Assembly: GCA_016214375.1 (NCBI GenBank)
Contig: JACROQ010000096.1
Coordinates: 1-9,105 of the forward strand
From: Nitrospirota bacterium
Lineage (GTDB): Bacteria > Nitrospirota > 9FT-COMBO-42-15 > HDB-SIOI813
DNA: 9,105 bases
Direction: 5' to 3'
This document shows positions 1 through 6,639 of this stretch, piece by piece (the stretch's first letter is position 1; each line of letters starts with the position of its first letter). The notes under the pieces are model-generated. The model was given only the letters and a program-made list of their open reading frames with translations, had not been told where the DNA came from and did no database searches. The position numbers and the translations under genes were made by a program.

Positions 1-2
1 AC

Positions 3-476
3 GGGGAGAGGTTGGAAGACCTTATCGTGGGGTATGTGATCGATCTTTCTGCAGGCAGGGAATACTGGGCAATCAAGGGTGAAGGGGCATGGTGTGATGA
101 TAAAAAGATCGGGCGCCGCGGTGGGGAGGAGTTTGACATGGTGGCCTTTGAGGCCTCGGTCCCTTCTAAAGATATCCCAAGGATACTGCCGCTGCTGGCA
201 TCTTCAAGGAAGGTCCGGTGTCTTGGGGCCATCGCCCTCGACCTTGCCCTTCTGGCGGCCGGGGCCGTCGATGTCCTTGCGGTGGCCACTCCGACGAGGA
301 GCTTTGACTATGCGGCAGGGATGCTCATCCTTCAGGAGGCAGGCGGGGTGATTACAGACATGGAGGGGGGTGATGTCGGGGGTATCACCGCAGGGCTTGA
401 GCGCACCGTTCCGATGATTGCAGCAGCCAATGAGACACTGCACCAGAAGGCGCTCAAGATCTTGAGGGAGGGATAG
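3..476 (+). CDS. Inositol monophosphatase family protein, C-terminal part (5' end outside window)
   Basis: This is the 3' portion of a Mg2+-dependent sugar-phosphate phosphatase of the inositol monophosphatase/fructose-1,6-bisphosphatase superfamily. The frame is open from base 3 with no in-frame ATG near the edge, so the gene starts upstream; about 157 residues are visible and a full member has about 250-270. Visible landmarks are the WAIKGEGAW strand (family pattern 'a.kG.Ga'), the R-C-L-G-A-I-A-L-D-L segment matching 'R..GSaaldl', and SFDYAAGMLILQEAGG, the second metal-binding motif, whose Asp is a catalytic metal ligand. This motif usually begins with Trp-Asp; here it is Phe-Asp. The DPIDGT metal motif and the preceding Glu ligands must lie upstream. 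The substrate cannot be told: inositol-1-phosphate, fructose bisphosphate or a nucleotide such as PAP are all possible. It ends 165 bp before the adaptor gene and is separated from it by a repeat, so shared transcription is uncertain. Confidence 0.86.
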   Translation, partial: GERLEDLIVGYVIDLSAGREYWAIKGEGAWCDDKKIGRRGGEEFDMVAFEASVPSKDIPRILPLLASSRKVRCLGAIALDLALLAAGAVDVLAVATPTRSFDYAAGMLILQEAGGVITDMEGGDVGGITAGLERTVPMIAAANETLHQKALKILREG

Positions 477-480
477 AACT

Positions 481-600
481 GTTATTCTGAGAACTGTCAC
501 CCTGAGCGGTAGCGAAGGGTCTGAGAGATCCTTCGTCGCTGTCGTTCCTCAGGATGACACTTCGTGTCAGATTCTTCGGGACTACGTCCCTCAGAATGAC
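481..600. repeat. Imperfect palindromic repeat, REP/MITE-like
   Basis: Between the phosphatase stop and the adaptor gene lies a nested palindrome. Outer arms are GTTATTCTGA (481-490) and TCAGAATGAC (591-600), with one mismatch. A middle pair is TGTCACCCTGAG (495-506) with CTCAGGATGACA (548-559), also one mismatch. An inner pair is 513-522 with 526-535. The block is flanked by AACT on both sides (477-480 and 601-604), which could be a 4-bp target duplication or chance. The unit at 495-524 recurs at 1751-1779 with two substitutions and one indel. From memory, variants of TGTCAYCCTGAGCG-AGCGAAGGATCT are scattered through many bacterial genomes; I cannot check copy number here. In RNA it would form a hairpin that could protect or terminate the upstream transcript. 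Confidence 0.75.
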
Positions 601-630
601 AACTTTATTGGCTGAGGATTACAGTGTGCA

Positions 631-635
631 GGAGG
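631..635 (+). promoter_or_regulatory. Ribosome binding site fixing a GTG start
   Basis: GGAGG sits 6 nt before GTG 642. It supports that start for the adaptor, giving a protein that begins with a signal-peptide-like stretch. Confidence 0.75.
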
Positions 636-641
636 CACTAA

Positions 642-1724
642 GTGTACAGGTTGTTCCAATGGATAAGCAGGGTTGTCTTGACGGTTGTTATTTTATTCCT
701 TTCTTCGGCTTTTTCTGACGCCCAGGAAAGAGGCCCCCCAGGCATCCCTCCGGCAAAGGTCATTGTCGCCGCGGTCTCTTCCGGGATGGTTGTTCCCCAA
801 TCCGGTTTTGTGGGAACGGTCTACTACCAGGAGGTCTCGGATATCGCCTCTGAGGTGGAAGGCTTAGTCGAGACGGTAGCCTTTGAAGAAGGGAAAAGGG
901 TTAAAAAAGGGGAGCCCCTCGTCAGGCTGAATGCCGATCTTCTTCAGAAGACCATCCAGGCCACCCGGGCCTCTTATGAAAAGGTCATCGTTGATCTGGA
1001 GAAGGCTCGGATTGACCTTCAGCGGGTGGAGCGGCTTTATAAAGACGGGCTTGCCCCGGAGCAGGAGTACGATGAACAGAGGTTCAGAGTCCGGGGCCAG
1101 GAAAAGATGGTGGAGTCTCTCAAGGCAGAGATGGAACGTCTCGAGGCGGAGCTTGTCAGAAAGGTCATCAGGGCCCCCTTCAGCGGTGTCGTCCTTCAAA
1201 AGAGGGCGAACATCGGGGAGTGGCTCTCACCCGGTTCTCCTGTGGCCACGATTGCCAGGAGCGGCGTCGTTGACATTATCGTGAATGTGCCGGAGGAGGT
1301 ATTGAGGTTTGTTGTCCCGGGGCAGCCGGTACAGATAGAGTCGGGTGGCCGGGAGATTACCGGGGAGTTCTTTACCGCGATACCGAAGGGGGATATCGCT
1401 ACAAGGACCTTCCCTGTGAAGATAAGGGTCCAAAACAATAGATCCCTCCTGGAAGGGATGGATGCCAGGGTAACCTTACCCATTGGCAAGAAGAGGAAGT
1501 CCCTGATTGTCCCGAGGGATGCCGTGATCACTGTCCCCGGGAGCACCATCGTATTTACCGTTGCAGACTCAAAGGCAAAGATGATCCCTGTGAAGGTGAC
1601 AGGTTACGACGGGATGATGGCGTGGGTTGATTCAGATACCCTCCGTGATGGAATGGAGGTAGTCATCAAGGGGAATGAACGGCTCAGGGACGGTCAGCCG
1701 GTGGAGATACTAAAAAACCAGTAG
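642..1724 (+). CDS. RND efflux periplasmic adaptor subunit (HlyD/AcrA family)
   Basis: This is the membrane-fusion protein that bridges an inner-membrane RND pump to an outer-membrane channel across the periplasm. At 360 aa it has normal family length. Residues 1-27 look like a Sec signal peptide (hydrophobic VVLTVVILFLSSAFS, probable cleavage after SDA). There is no lipobox cysteine, so it is not an AcrA-style lipoprotein. Residues 64-97 form the first half of the lipoyl domain (ASEVEGLVETVAFEEGKRVKKGEPLVRL). Residues 98-174 are a heptad-rich alpha-helical hairpin broken by LYKDGLAPEQEYD, the usual tip region. Residues 175-206 are the second lipoyl half (VIRAPFSGVVLQKRANIGEWLSPG). A beta-barrel and membrane-proximal domain follow, with the family-like LIVPRDAV at 288-295. 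The GTG start is supported by GGAGG. It lies upstream of the RND pump in the same direction and is surely its partner. The 178-bp gap between them is unusually long and is filled by a TIR-bounded element. Confidence 0.95.
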   Translation: MYRLFQWISRVVLTVVILFLSSAFSDAQERGPPGIPPAKVIVAAVSSGMVVPQSGFVGTVYYQEVSDIASEVEGLVETVAFEEGKRVKKGEPLVRLNADLLQKTIQATRASYEKVIVDLEKARIDLQRVERLYKDGLAPEQEYDEQRFRVRGQEKMVESLKAEMERLEAELVRKVIRAPFSGVVLQKRANIGEWLSPGSPVATIARSGVVDIIVNVPEEVLRFVVPGQPVQIESGGREITGEFFTAIPKGDIATRTFPVKIRVQNNRSLLEGMDARVTLPIGKKRKSLIVPRDAVITVPGSTIVFTVADSKAKMIPVKVTGYDGMMAWVDSDTLRDGMEVVIKGNERLRDGQPVEILKNQ

Positions 1725-1889
1725 CAGGTTGTTGAAAAAGTCCTCCTGCTTGTCATCCTGAGCGTAGCGAAGGATCTGACTCCTAAGGAAAGCAAAGGGT
1801 TATCAGATTCTTCGTCGCCTTCGGCTCCTCAGACGCTGTCCTGAACGGAGTGAAGGGATGACAGAGCGTTAGACTTTTTCAACAACCTG
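1725..1889. mobile_element. 165-bp non-autonomous element with perfect 18-bp terminal inverted repeats (MITE-like)
   Basis: The ends are CAGGTTGTTGAAAAAGTC (1725-1742) and its exact reverse complement (1872-1889). Inside, after 8 unpaired bases on each side, TGTCATCC (1751-1758) pairs with GGATGACA (1856-1863), so the whole unit can fold into one long stem. The core holds a copy of the repeat unit also present at 495-524, followed by an inverted unit (1805-1832) resembling 526-552. There is no room for a transposase. It begins the base after the adaptor stop codon and ends 13 bp before the pump ATG. I see no clear target-site duplication. It could be a MITE mobilised in trans or a long REP-type palindrome. 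Its position in the message between adaptor and pump makes it a likely RNA-processing, stabilising or attenuating hairpin. Confidence 0.8.
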
Positions 1890-1902
1890 ATAAGCCTCCT
1901 TT

Positions 1903-4900
1903 ATGGACATTATTAAATATTCGATAGAGAAGCCTGTGGCCGTTACCGTGGGGGTCATCTTAGTGATCCTCTTCGGGCTCATCGGGCTCTCCAAGATGCC
2001 TTATCAACTGACCCCAACCGTGACAGAACCGGAGATTACGGTGACCACGGCCTGGATTGGGGCCACCCCTTACGAGATAGAGCGGGAGATCATTGAGGAG
2101 CAGGAGAAGGTCTTAAAGGGGATTCCGCGCCTCATTGAGATGGAAAGCTCCTCATTCAATGGCTTAGGGACCATTACCCTGAGATTCAAGGTGGGGACGG
2201 TGGTGGATGAGGCCCTCCTGAGGGTATCGAATAAATTAGACGAGGTCCGCTCCTACCCTGAGAATGTTGACAAGCCCGTGATCAATGCGACGGGCGCGGC
2301 TACTTCACCGGTGATCTGGACGATCTTAAAATCCGCTGACGGCAATCCCAATCCTGCGTACACCTACCGTACCTATTTTGAGAACGAGGTGAGGCAATAC
2401 ATCGAGAGGGTGGAGGGGGTGGCCGACCTCTTTATCGGCGGGGGGGTTGAAAAGGAGCTGCAAATCGTTGTAAGGCCGGAGACACTGGGGGCCCACGGAC
2501 TGACGATCACGGACCTGATCCATGTCCTCGGGACCGAGAATGTCAATATCTCCTCAGGGAGTATGGGAGTCGGGAGGAGGAACTACCGGATCAGGACAGT
2601 GGCCGAGTTTAAATCCCCCGGGGAGATCGAGGATCTTGTGATCCGGTCTACGGGACAGGAGCGCATCCTGCTGAAGGATGTGGCCAGCGTTGGTTTCGGG
2701 TACTCCAAGCTGACCGATGCCATGATGCACAATGCAGAGAATGGCATGGCCATCGGGATCAAACCGGAACCCGGGACCAATATCCTCGAACTCACCGACA
2801 GGGTCGAAGAGGTAGTCCAACGGCTGAATCGTGAAAAGCTCAGGCCCAATAAGGTGTATCTCGAGTGGGTGTATGATCAGAGGCCCTATATCCGGGGCGC
2901 TATCGGACTTGTCCGGCAGAACATCCTGATCGGCGGGGTCCTGGCCATTATCATCTTGCTGGTATTCCTGGGAAGCATCTCCTCGACTGTGGTCATCTCG
3001 ACTGCGATCCCCATCAGCGTCATCGGCACCTTTATCTTCATGAACGCCCTCGGGAGGAACCTCAATGTGGTGAGCCTTGCAGGGATCTCCTTTGCCGTGG
3101 GGATGCTCGTGGACAACGCGATTGTGGTCCTTGAGAACATAGACCGGCATCGAAAGATGGGGAAGACTCCGGCCCAATCCGCTTATGACGGGGCCCAGGA
3201 GGTGTGGGGGGCCATCCTCGCGTCCACACTGACGACCGTGGCGGTTTTCCTTCCCGTCGTCTTCATCGAAGAGGAGACAGGGCAGTTGTTCAAGGATATT
3301 GCGATTGCCGTCACCTTCTCCATTACCCTGAGCCTCTTTGTCTCGATCTTCGTGATCCCCATGCTCTCAAAACAGTTATTTACCGTGGCGGGAAAGGGGG
3401 GAGCGGCAAGGAGGAATCTCCTGACGGACTTAGGGGACCGGCTTGTCAACGGGATGATGAGTCTCGTGAATCTCGTCATAAAGACCAGGACAAACAGGCT
3501 TGTGACGATCCTTTCCCTCACGATTTTTTCTGTGCTGTCATCCTACCTGTTGTTTCCAAAGATGGAATACCTCCCCCAGGGGAATAGGAACCTCGTCATC
3601 AATATCCTGGTCCCGCCGCCGGGCCTCTCCTATAAGGAGAGAGATGAGATCGGGAGGCATATATTCCGTTCTACAGCGCCCTATTTCAACAAGGATCATG
3701 AGGGATTTCCCGGCATTGAGAACATGTTCTATGTGGGGGCGGAACAGTTTATGATCTTTGGCGCTATCAGCACCCATGAACAGCGGGCCGGGGAACTGGT
3801 CCCCCTCTTCATGCGGGTGATACAAAGCATCCCGGGGATGTTCGGCATCAGTACCCAGGCCGGGATATTCGAGGCCTCACTCGGCAGGGGGAGGACGATC
3901 GACGTCGATGTCAGTGGCGGGGATTTAAACCATGTCGTCCAGGCCGCCGGGGCCATGTTCGGGATGCTCATGAAAGAGATTCCTGAGGCACAGTTGAGAC
4001 CCATCCCATCCCTGGAGATTCTCTATCCTGAAGTCAGGATCATTCCGGACAGGGAGCGGCTCAGGGCCTCAGGGATGACCGCCATGGATTTAGGAATCGC
4101 CCTCGATGTCCTCATGGACGGCAGAAAGATAGGGGACTTCAAGGAGGAGGGGGAAAAAAAGATCGATCTGGTGCTGAAGGCCTCGGAAAAGCAGATCTCT
4201 ACACCAGAGGAACTTTATAACTCCCTGATGGCAACCCCCAAGCCGGCGCCAGTCTCGTCTTTTTCGAGCCTCGTCAGGACCACGGGGATTGCGGAGATAC
4301 GGCACCTTGAGAGGCAGCGTACGATTACCGTCCAGGTGACCCCTCCGATCAATCTTCCTCTTCAGGAGGCGATGGAGATTATCGAGGGGAAGATTATCCC
4401 GGCACTCAGGAACCAGGGGATGCTCAAAGGATTGGATGTGAGATTGAGCGGTACGGCAGACAAACTGACAGAGATGAGAAGGGTGATGCTGTGGAACTTC
4501 CTGTTGGCCATCCTGATTACCTATCTCCTGATGGCGGCCCTCTTTGAAAACTTTATCTACCCCTTTATTATCCTGTTTACGGTCCCTTTAGCCGCCGCCG
4601 GAGGCTTTATCGGACTCAAGCTGGTGAATGTTTTTATTACTATCCAGCCCTTTGACGTCCTCACGATGCTCGGGTTTGTCATTCTTATCGGCGTGGTGGT
4701 CAATAATGCCATCCTGATTGTACACCAGTCTCTGAATAATATAAGATATCAAGGCATGTACTATCAGGAGGCCGTGCTCGAAGCGACAAAGACCCGGCTG
4801 AGGCCGATCTACATGACGGCAACGACCAGTGTCTTTGGGATGCTCCCCCTCGTTGTTGCCCCCGGACCGGGGTCCGAGCTCTACAGGGGGCTGGGGAGCG

Positions 4901-4992
4901 TTGTTCTTGGCGGGCTCGCCCTGTCCACAGTGTTTACGGTCTTTGTCATCCCGCCGATGCTGATGTTCTTTATCGGGATGGAGAAGCGTTGA
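1903..4992 (+). CDS. RND efflux pump inner-membrane permease (AcrB/HAE1-like)
   Basis: This is the proton-driven inner-membrane pump of a tripartite efflux system. At 1029 aa it has full RND length and shows the duplicated layout: TM1 about 11-29, a large periplasmic loop about 30-335, TM2-6 about 337-487, TM7 about 532-550, a second periplasmic loop about 551-860, then TM8-12 about 863-1022. Start MDIIKYSIEKPVAVTV is the classic RND N-terminus, so ATG 1903 is right even though no Shine-Dalgarno precedes it. The TM4 motif is GMLVDNAIVVLENIDRH: Asp404 matches the AcrB proton-relay Asp407, and Asn405 replaces Asp408. In TM10, GVVVNNAILIV has Asn934 where AcrB has Lys940. The D-N/N-N pattern is known in many non-AcrB RND pumps, so it is probably a working variant rather than a dead pump. 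Substrates cannot be read from sequence; HAE-type drug or lipophile export is more likely than metal export. No TolC-type channel gene is in the window. Confidence 0.96.
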   Translation: MDIIKYSIEKPVAVTVGVILVILFGLIGLSKMPYQLTPTVTEPEITVTTAWIGATPYEIEREIIEEQEKVLKGIPRLIEMESSSFNGLGTITLRFKVGTVVDEALLRVSNKLDEVRSYPENVDKPVINATGAATSPVIWTILKSADGNPNPAYTYRTYFENEVRQYIERVEGVADLFIGGGVEKELQIVVRPETLGAHGLTITDLIHVLGTENVNISSGSMGVGRRNYRIRTVAEFKSPGEIEDLVIRSTGQERILLKDVASVGFGYSKLTDAMMHNAENGMAIGIKPEPGTNILELTDRVEEVVQRLNREKLRPNKVYLEWVYDQRPYIRGAIGLVRQNILIGGVLAIIILLVFLGSISSTVVISTAIPISVIGTFIFMNALGRNLNVVSLAGISFAVGMLVDNAIVVLENIDRHRKMGKTPAQSAYDGAQEVWGAILASTLTTVAVFLPVVFIEEETGQLFKDIAIAVTFSITLSLFVSIFVIPMLSKQLFTVAGKGGAARRNLLTDLGDRLVNGMMSLVNLVIKTRTNRLVTILSLTIFSVLSSYLLFPKMEYLPQGNRNLVINILVPPPGLSYKERDEIGRHIFRSTAPYFNKDHEGFPGIENMFYVGAEQFMIFGAISTHEQRAGELVPLFMRVIQSIPGMFGISTQAGIFEASLGRGRTIDVDVSGGDLNHVVQAAGAMFGMLMKEIPEAQLRPIPSLEILYPEVRIIPDRERLRASGMTAMDLGIALDVLMDGRKIGDFKEEGEKKIDLVLKASEKQISTPEELYNSLMATPKPAPVSSFSSLVRTTGIAEIRHLERQRTITVQVTPPINLPLQEAMEIIEGKIIPALRNQGMLKGLDVRLSGTADKLTEMRRVMLWNFLLAILITYLLMAALFENFIYPFIILFTVPLAAAGGFIGLKLVNVFITIQPFDVLTMLGFVILIGVVVNNAILIVHQSLNNIRYQGMYYQEAVLEATKTRLRPIYMTATTSVFGMLPLVVAPGPGSELYRGLGSVVLGGLALSTVFTVFVIPPMLMFFIGMEKR

Positions 4993-5000
4993 GGATTGAA

Positions 5001-5029
5001 TTGACCAGTTTAGTAACTGGACATATAAA
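5001..5029 (+). promoter_or_regulatory. Candidate sigma70 promoter just after the RND gene
   Basis: TTGACC (5001-5006) and TATAAA (5024-5029) are separated by exactly 17 bp; each hexamer matches 5 of 6 consensus bases. A 6-bp inverted repeat CCAGTT/AACTGG (5005-5010, 5015-5020) lies between them and could be a small operator or chance. The promoter begins 9 bp after the pump stop codon and would give the truncated cyclophilin gene its own transcription. Confidence 0.55.
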
Positions 5030-5033
5030 ATAT

Positions 5034-5243
5034 ATGGTCGTATCCCCGTCGGAGTCAGGGGCAGGGGAGGAGAACCCCGGTGTCTTAATGGAGACATCCC
5101 TTGGCAACATCACGATTGAACTGGATCAGGCCAAGGCCCCCATCACCGTCAAAAACTTTCTCTCCTATGTGGATGAAAAGTTCTATGACGGCACCCTATT
5201 CCACAGGATCTATGAGGGACACTTCCCATATTTTGGGCACTAA
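5034..5243 (+). pseudogene. Cyclophilin-type peptidyl-prolyl cis-trans isomerase, truncated at 3' end
   Basis: The segment NPGVLMETSLGNITIELDQAKAPITVKNFLSYVDEKFYDGTLFHRI is a clear start of a bacterial cyclophilin domain, which catalyses proline isomerisation in protein folding. A full domain has about 155-170 residues; here homology ends about 47 residues in, straight after FHR, whose Arg matches the catalytic Arg55 of human CypA. The rest of the active site (the F-x-x-Q region and the Trp/His of the second half) is missing. The last codons, reading EGHFPYFGH then stop, come from the palindrome at 5216-5260. The missing 3' half is not found in 5261-5420. The start is unclear: in-frame options are TTG 4989, ATG 5034 and ATG 5088. 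None has a well-spaced ribosome site (the purine run at 5064-5073 is 14 nt from ATG 5088), and ATG 5034 lies at the predicted transcription start. I judge it inactive. Confidence 0.75.
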
Positions 5244-5260
5244 AATATGGGAAGTGTCCC
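5216..5260. repeat. Perfect 19-bp palindrome, GGGACA-type REP-like hairpin
   Basis: GGGACACTTCCCATATTTT (5216-5234) and its exact reverse complement (5242-5260) flank a 7-nt loop. The cyclophilin reading frame runs into it and stops at TAA in the loop region. From memory, GGGACA-initiated palindromes of this style accompany Y1/REP-associated (RAYT/IS200-like) transposases in several Gram-negative lineages; no such transposase is in the window. It could also act as a terminator-like hairpin, though no clear T-run follows. Confidence 0.8.
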
Positions 5261-5318
5261 TTTGGCAAGAAAAGAGTTGAATGAGGCAATTGATTACTAC
5301 AATGAAACGGTTCCATGA
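5247..5318 (+). pseudogene. RelE/ParE-like toxin N-terminal fragment (23 codons)
   Basis: Frame 5247-5318 reads MGSVPLARKELNEAIDYYNETVP and stop. The stretch ARKELNEAIDYYNE is typical of the first helix of RelE/ParE-family toxins (pattern 'A..EL.eAi.yYe'), which are about 90-100 aa when complete. The match is lost after NE and a stop follows. The ATG and the first few codons come from the right arm of the palindrome at 5216-5260, so the original toxin start is gone. No antitoxin gene is seen. It is best read as a gene relic carried or created at a rearrangement junction. The match is short and made by eye, so the family call is tentative. Confidence 0.45.
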
Positions 5319-5363
5319 AAACCGGACATTTCTATTTTGGCTTGACAATGGCTTTCTCCATTG

Positions 5364-5393
5364 TTGACACCCTCTTGCCGCATTTGTTACTCT
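5364..5393 (+). promoter_or_regulatory. Weak promoter candidate for the AI-2E family gene
   Basis: A perfect -35 hexamer TTGACA (5364-5369) is followed after 18 bp by TACTCT (5388-5393), a poor -10. A second TTGACA at 5343-5348 has no -10 at the right distance. A 6-bp hairpin, CAATGG/CCATTG (5346-5351, 5358-5363), lies between the two hexamers. Confidence 0.25.
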
Positions 5394-5419
5394 ACAAGCA
5401 GGATGGGAGGGCCTGAGCC

Positions 5420-6427
5420 GTGAAGATAGATCGCAATCGCATCATGAGTGTCATCCTCATCATCATTTCGGTCCTCAGCTTATACGGCGTCCATTTAGTA
5501 TTCCGGCCTTTCTATCAGTCTATGCTCTGGGCCGTGATCATAGGGGTTACCTTCTGGCCCATCTATGGTTGGGTGCGCGGCCTTGTGGGTGGGCGGTCTT
5601 CTGTAAGCTCCTTAATTGTTGTCACAGGGATCATAGTCTTTTTCCTTATCCCGGCAATACTGGTTATCAGGTCGCTGGTTCACCAGATGGCCTATGCCTA
5701 TGAGGCCTTACAACCGCTGATACCTGAGATTATGGAAAAGGCAGGACACTATATCCCTTTTAAAGGCGTGGCGCTGCGGGAGTCCGTCACTGAAAACCTC
5801 AAAGAGTTCGGCAAGGCTATTGTCGGCTATCTCAGTTCAGCCACCGGGAATATCCTCTCTATTCTATTCCAGTTGGCGGTTACTATCCTCATGCTGTTCT
5901 TTATCTTCCGTGACGGGGAAGGATTGATTGAGAAGATAAAGGGGGCCGCCCTGATACCGCAGCGGGATATTGATATATTCATAAAGGAGACAGGCGAGGT
6001 CATCAGGGCTGTCATCTATGGGGTTATTATTACGGCGATGGTTCAGGGGGTATTAGGGGGGATAGGATTCTGGATGCTCGGACTCCCGGCGCCGGTGCTG
6101 TTTGGAACCCTCATGTTTATTTTAGCGCTCATCCCCTTTGGCGGGACCCCGTTGGTATGGCTTCCTGCCGCCCTCTGGTTAATATACAGCGGGATGACAG
6201 GGAAGGGGATATTCCTGATTGCGTGGGGAGTGCTCGTCATCAGCATGATCGATAATTTCTTAAGGCCCTACTTCATCAGTAAGCGGTTGGGTTTTCATGT
6301 CATACTGACGTTCATAGGGATCGCCGGCGGCATGATGGCCTTTGGATTTATCGGGATATTCCTGGGGCCCTTCCTGTTGGCCATCTCTCTCAGATTATTT
6401 GAGATGTATCTTAAGGTGGAGACATAA
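5420..6427 (+). CDS. AI-2E family transporter (TqsA/YdiK-like membrane protein)
   Basis: This is a polytopic inner-membrane protein of the AI-2E exporter family. The family is named for autoinducer-2 export but includes members with other roles, such as cation/proton exchange, so the substrate is open. At 335 aa it has usual length. Two hydrophobic helices occupy about 8-50, then about 60-87, a less hydrophobic stretch about 90-135, and a C-terminal block of five or so helices from about 143. Signature segments are ALIPFGGTPLVWLPAALWLI (236-255; family 'iPfiG....wiPa'), IDNFLRPYFIS (277-287; family 'DN.lrP.lis') and GGMMAFGFIGIFLGP (303-317; family 'GGl..fGl.GlflGP'). The start is GTG 5420, with GGGAGG (5405-5410) 9 nt upstream. 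Upstream sequence is rearranged debris, so its present promoter may be new. The next gene is 212 bp away. Confidence 0.92.
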   Translation: MKIDRNRIMSVILIIISVLSLYGVHLVFRPFYQSMLWAVIIGVTFWPIYGWVRGLVGGRSSVSSLIVVTGIIVFFLIPAILVIRSLVHQMAYAYEALQPLIPEIMEKAGHYIPFKGVALRESVTENLKEFGKAIVGYLSSATGNILSILFQLAVTILMLFFIFRDGEGLIEKIKGAALIPQRDIDIFIKETGEVIRAVIYGVIITAMVQGVLGGIGFWMLGLPAPVLFGTLMFILALIPFGGTPLVWLPAALWLIYSGMTGKGIFLIAWGVLVISMIDNFLRPYFISKRLGFHVILTFIGIAGGMMAFGFIGIFLGPFLLAISLRLFEMYLKVET

Positions 6428-6517
6428 GATGGAATATCAATATACGAACCGATGCGCGCTGATTAGGCATATAATTGACTTTATGGGGATTTTCGTGTCC
6501 AGGCGTTTATTTTCCTA

Positions 6518-6547
6518 TTGCAAAAAATATCTTATGTATGCTATAAA
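6518..6547 (+). promoter_or_regulatory. Candidate promoter for the porin/PstS-like pair
   Basis: TTGCAA (6518-6523) and TATAAA (6542-6547) are separated by 18 bp in an AT-rich stretch (about 6500-6550) between the AI-2E family gene and the porin-like gene. It would give a leader of about 85 nt. The rest of 6428-6639 shows no other clear signal apart from the ribosome site at 6625-6634. Confidence 0.4.
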
Positions 6548-6624
6548 AAGACCGATGTAGTTTTCTGCCATCAAGTACCGCATCTCTGAGAAAGTTCCAT
6601 AAAACAATCTTTCATTAATATTAC

Positions 6625-6634
6625 GGAGGAGGGG
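6625..6634 (+). promoter_or_regulatory. Strong ribosome binding site
   Basis: GGAGGAGGGG ends 5 nt before ATG 6640. It is the most extended Shine-Dalgarno in the window and suggests high expression, as expected for an abundant outer-membrane protein. Confidence 0.75.
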
Positions 6635-6639
6635 TTATT

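Noticed and set aside
204..500. A 98-codon minus-strand open frame opposite the phosphatase gene.
   Set aside because: The plus frame carries clear phosphatase motifs; the antisense product has no recognisable features and runs into the repeat.
481..1889. CRISPR array suggested by the recurring TGTCAYCCTGAGCG unit.
   Set aside because: Only two direct copies 1.2 kb apart, with palindromic rather than spaced arrangement and a gene between them.
2554..3177. A 207-codon minus-strand open frame inside the RND pump gene.
   Set aside because: It is a shadow of the strongly conserved pump frame; the peptide is rich in His, Asp and Pro with no recognisable domain.
642..4992. Heavy-metal (CusBA-type) efflux system.
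   Set aside because: The adaptor has no metal-binding N-terminal Met/His cluster and the pump shows no methionine-pair relay or HME-type signature that I can recognise; a HAE-like call is safer.
4588..5097. A 169-codon minus-strand open frame over the end of the pump gene.
   Set aside because: Antisense shadow of the pump's TM8-12 region; low-complexity His/Asp/Arg-rich peptide.
6429..6560. A 43-codon open frame starting just after the AI-2E family gene (MEYQYTNRCALIRH...).
   Set aside because: Only a loose purine-rich stretch precedes it, composition is unremarkable, it overlaps the candidate promoter at 6518-6547, and I recognise no family. Probably chance.
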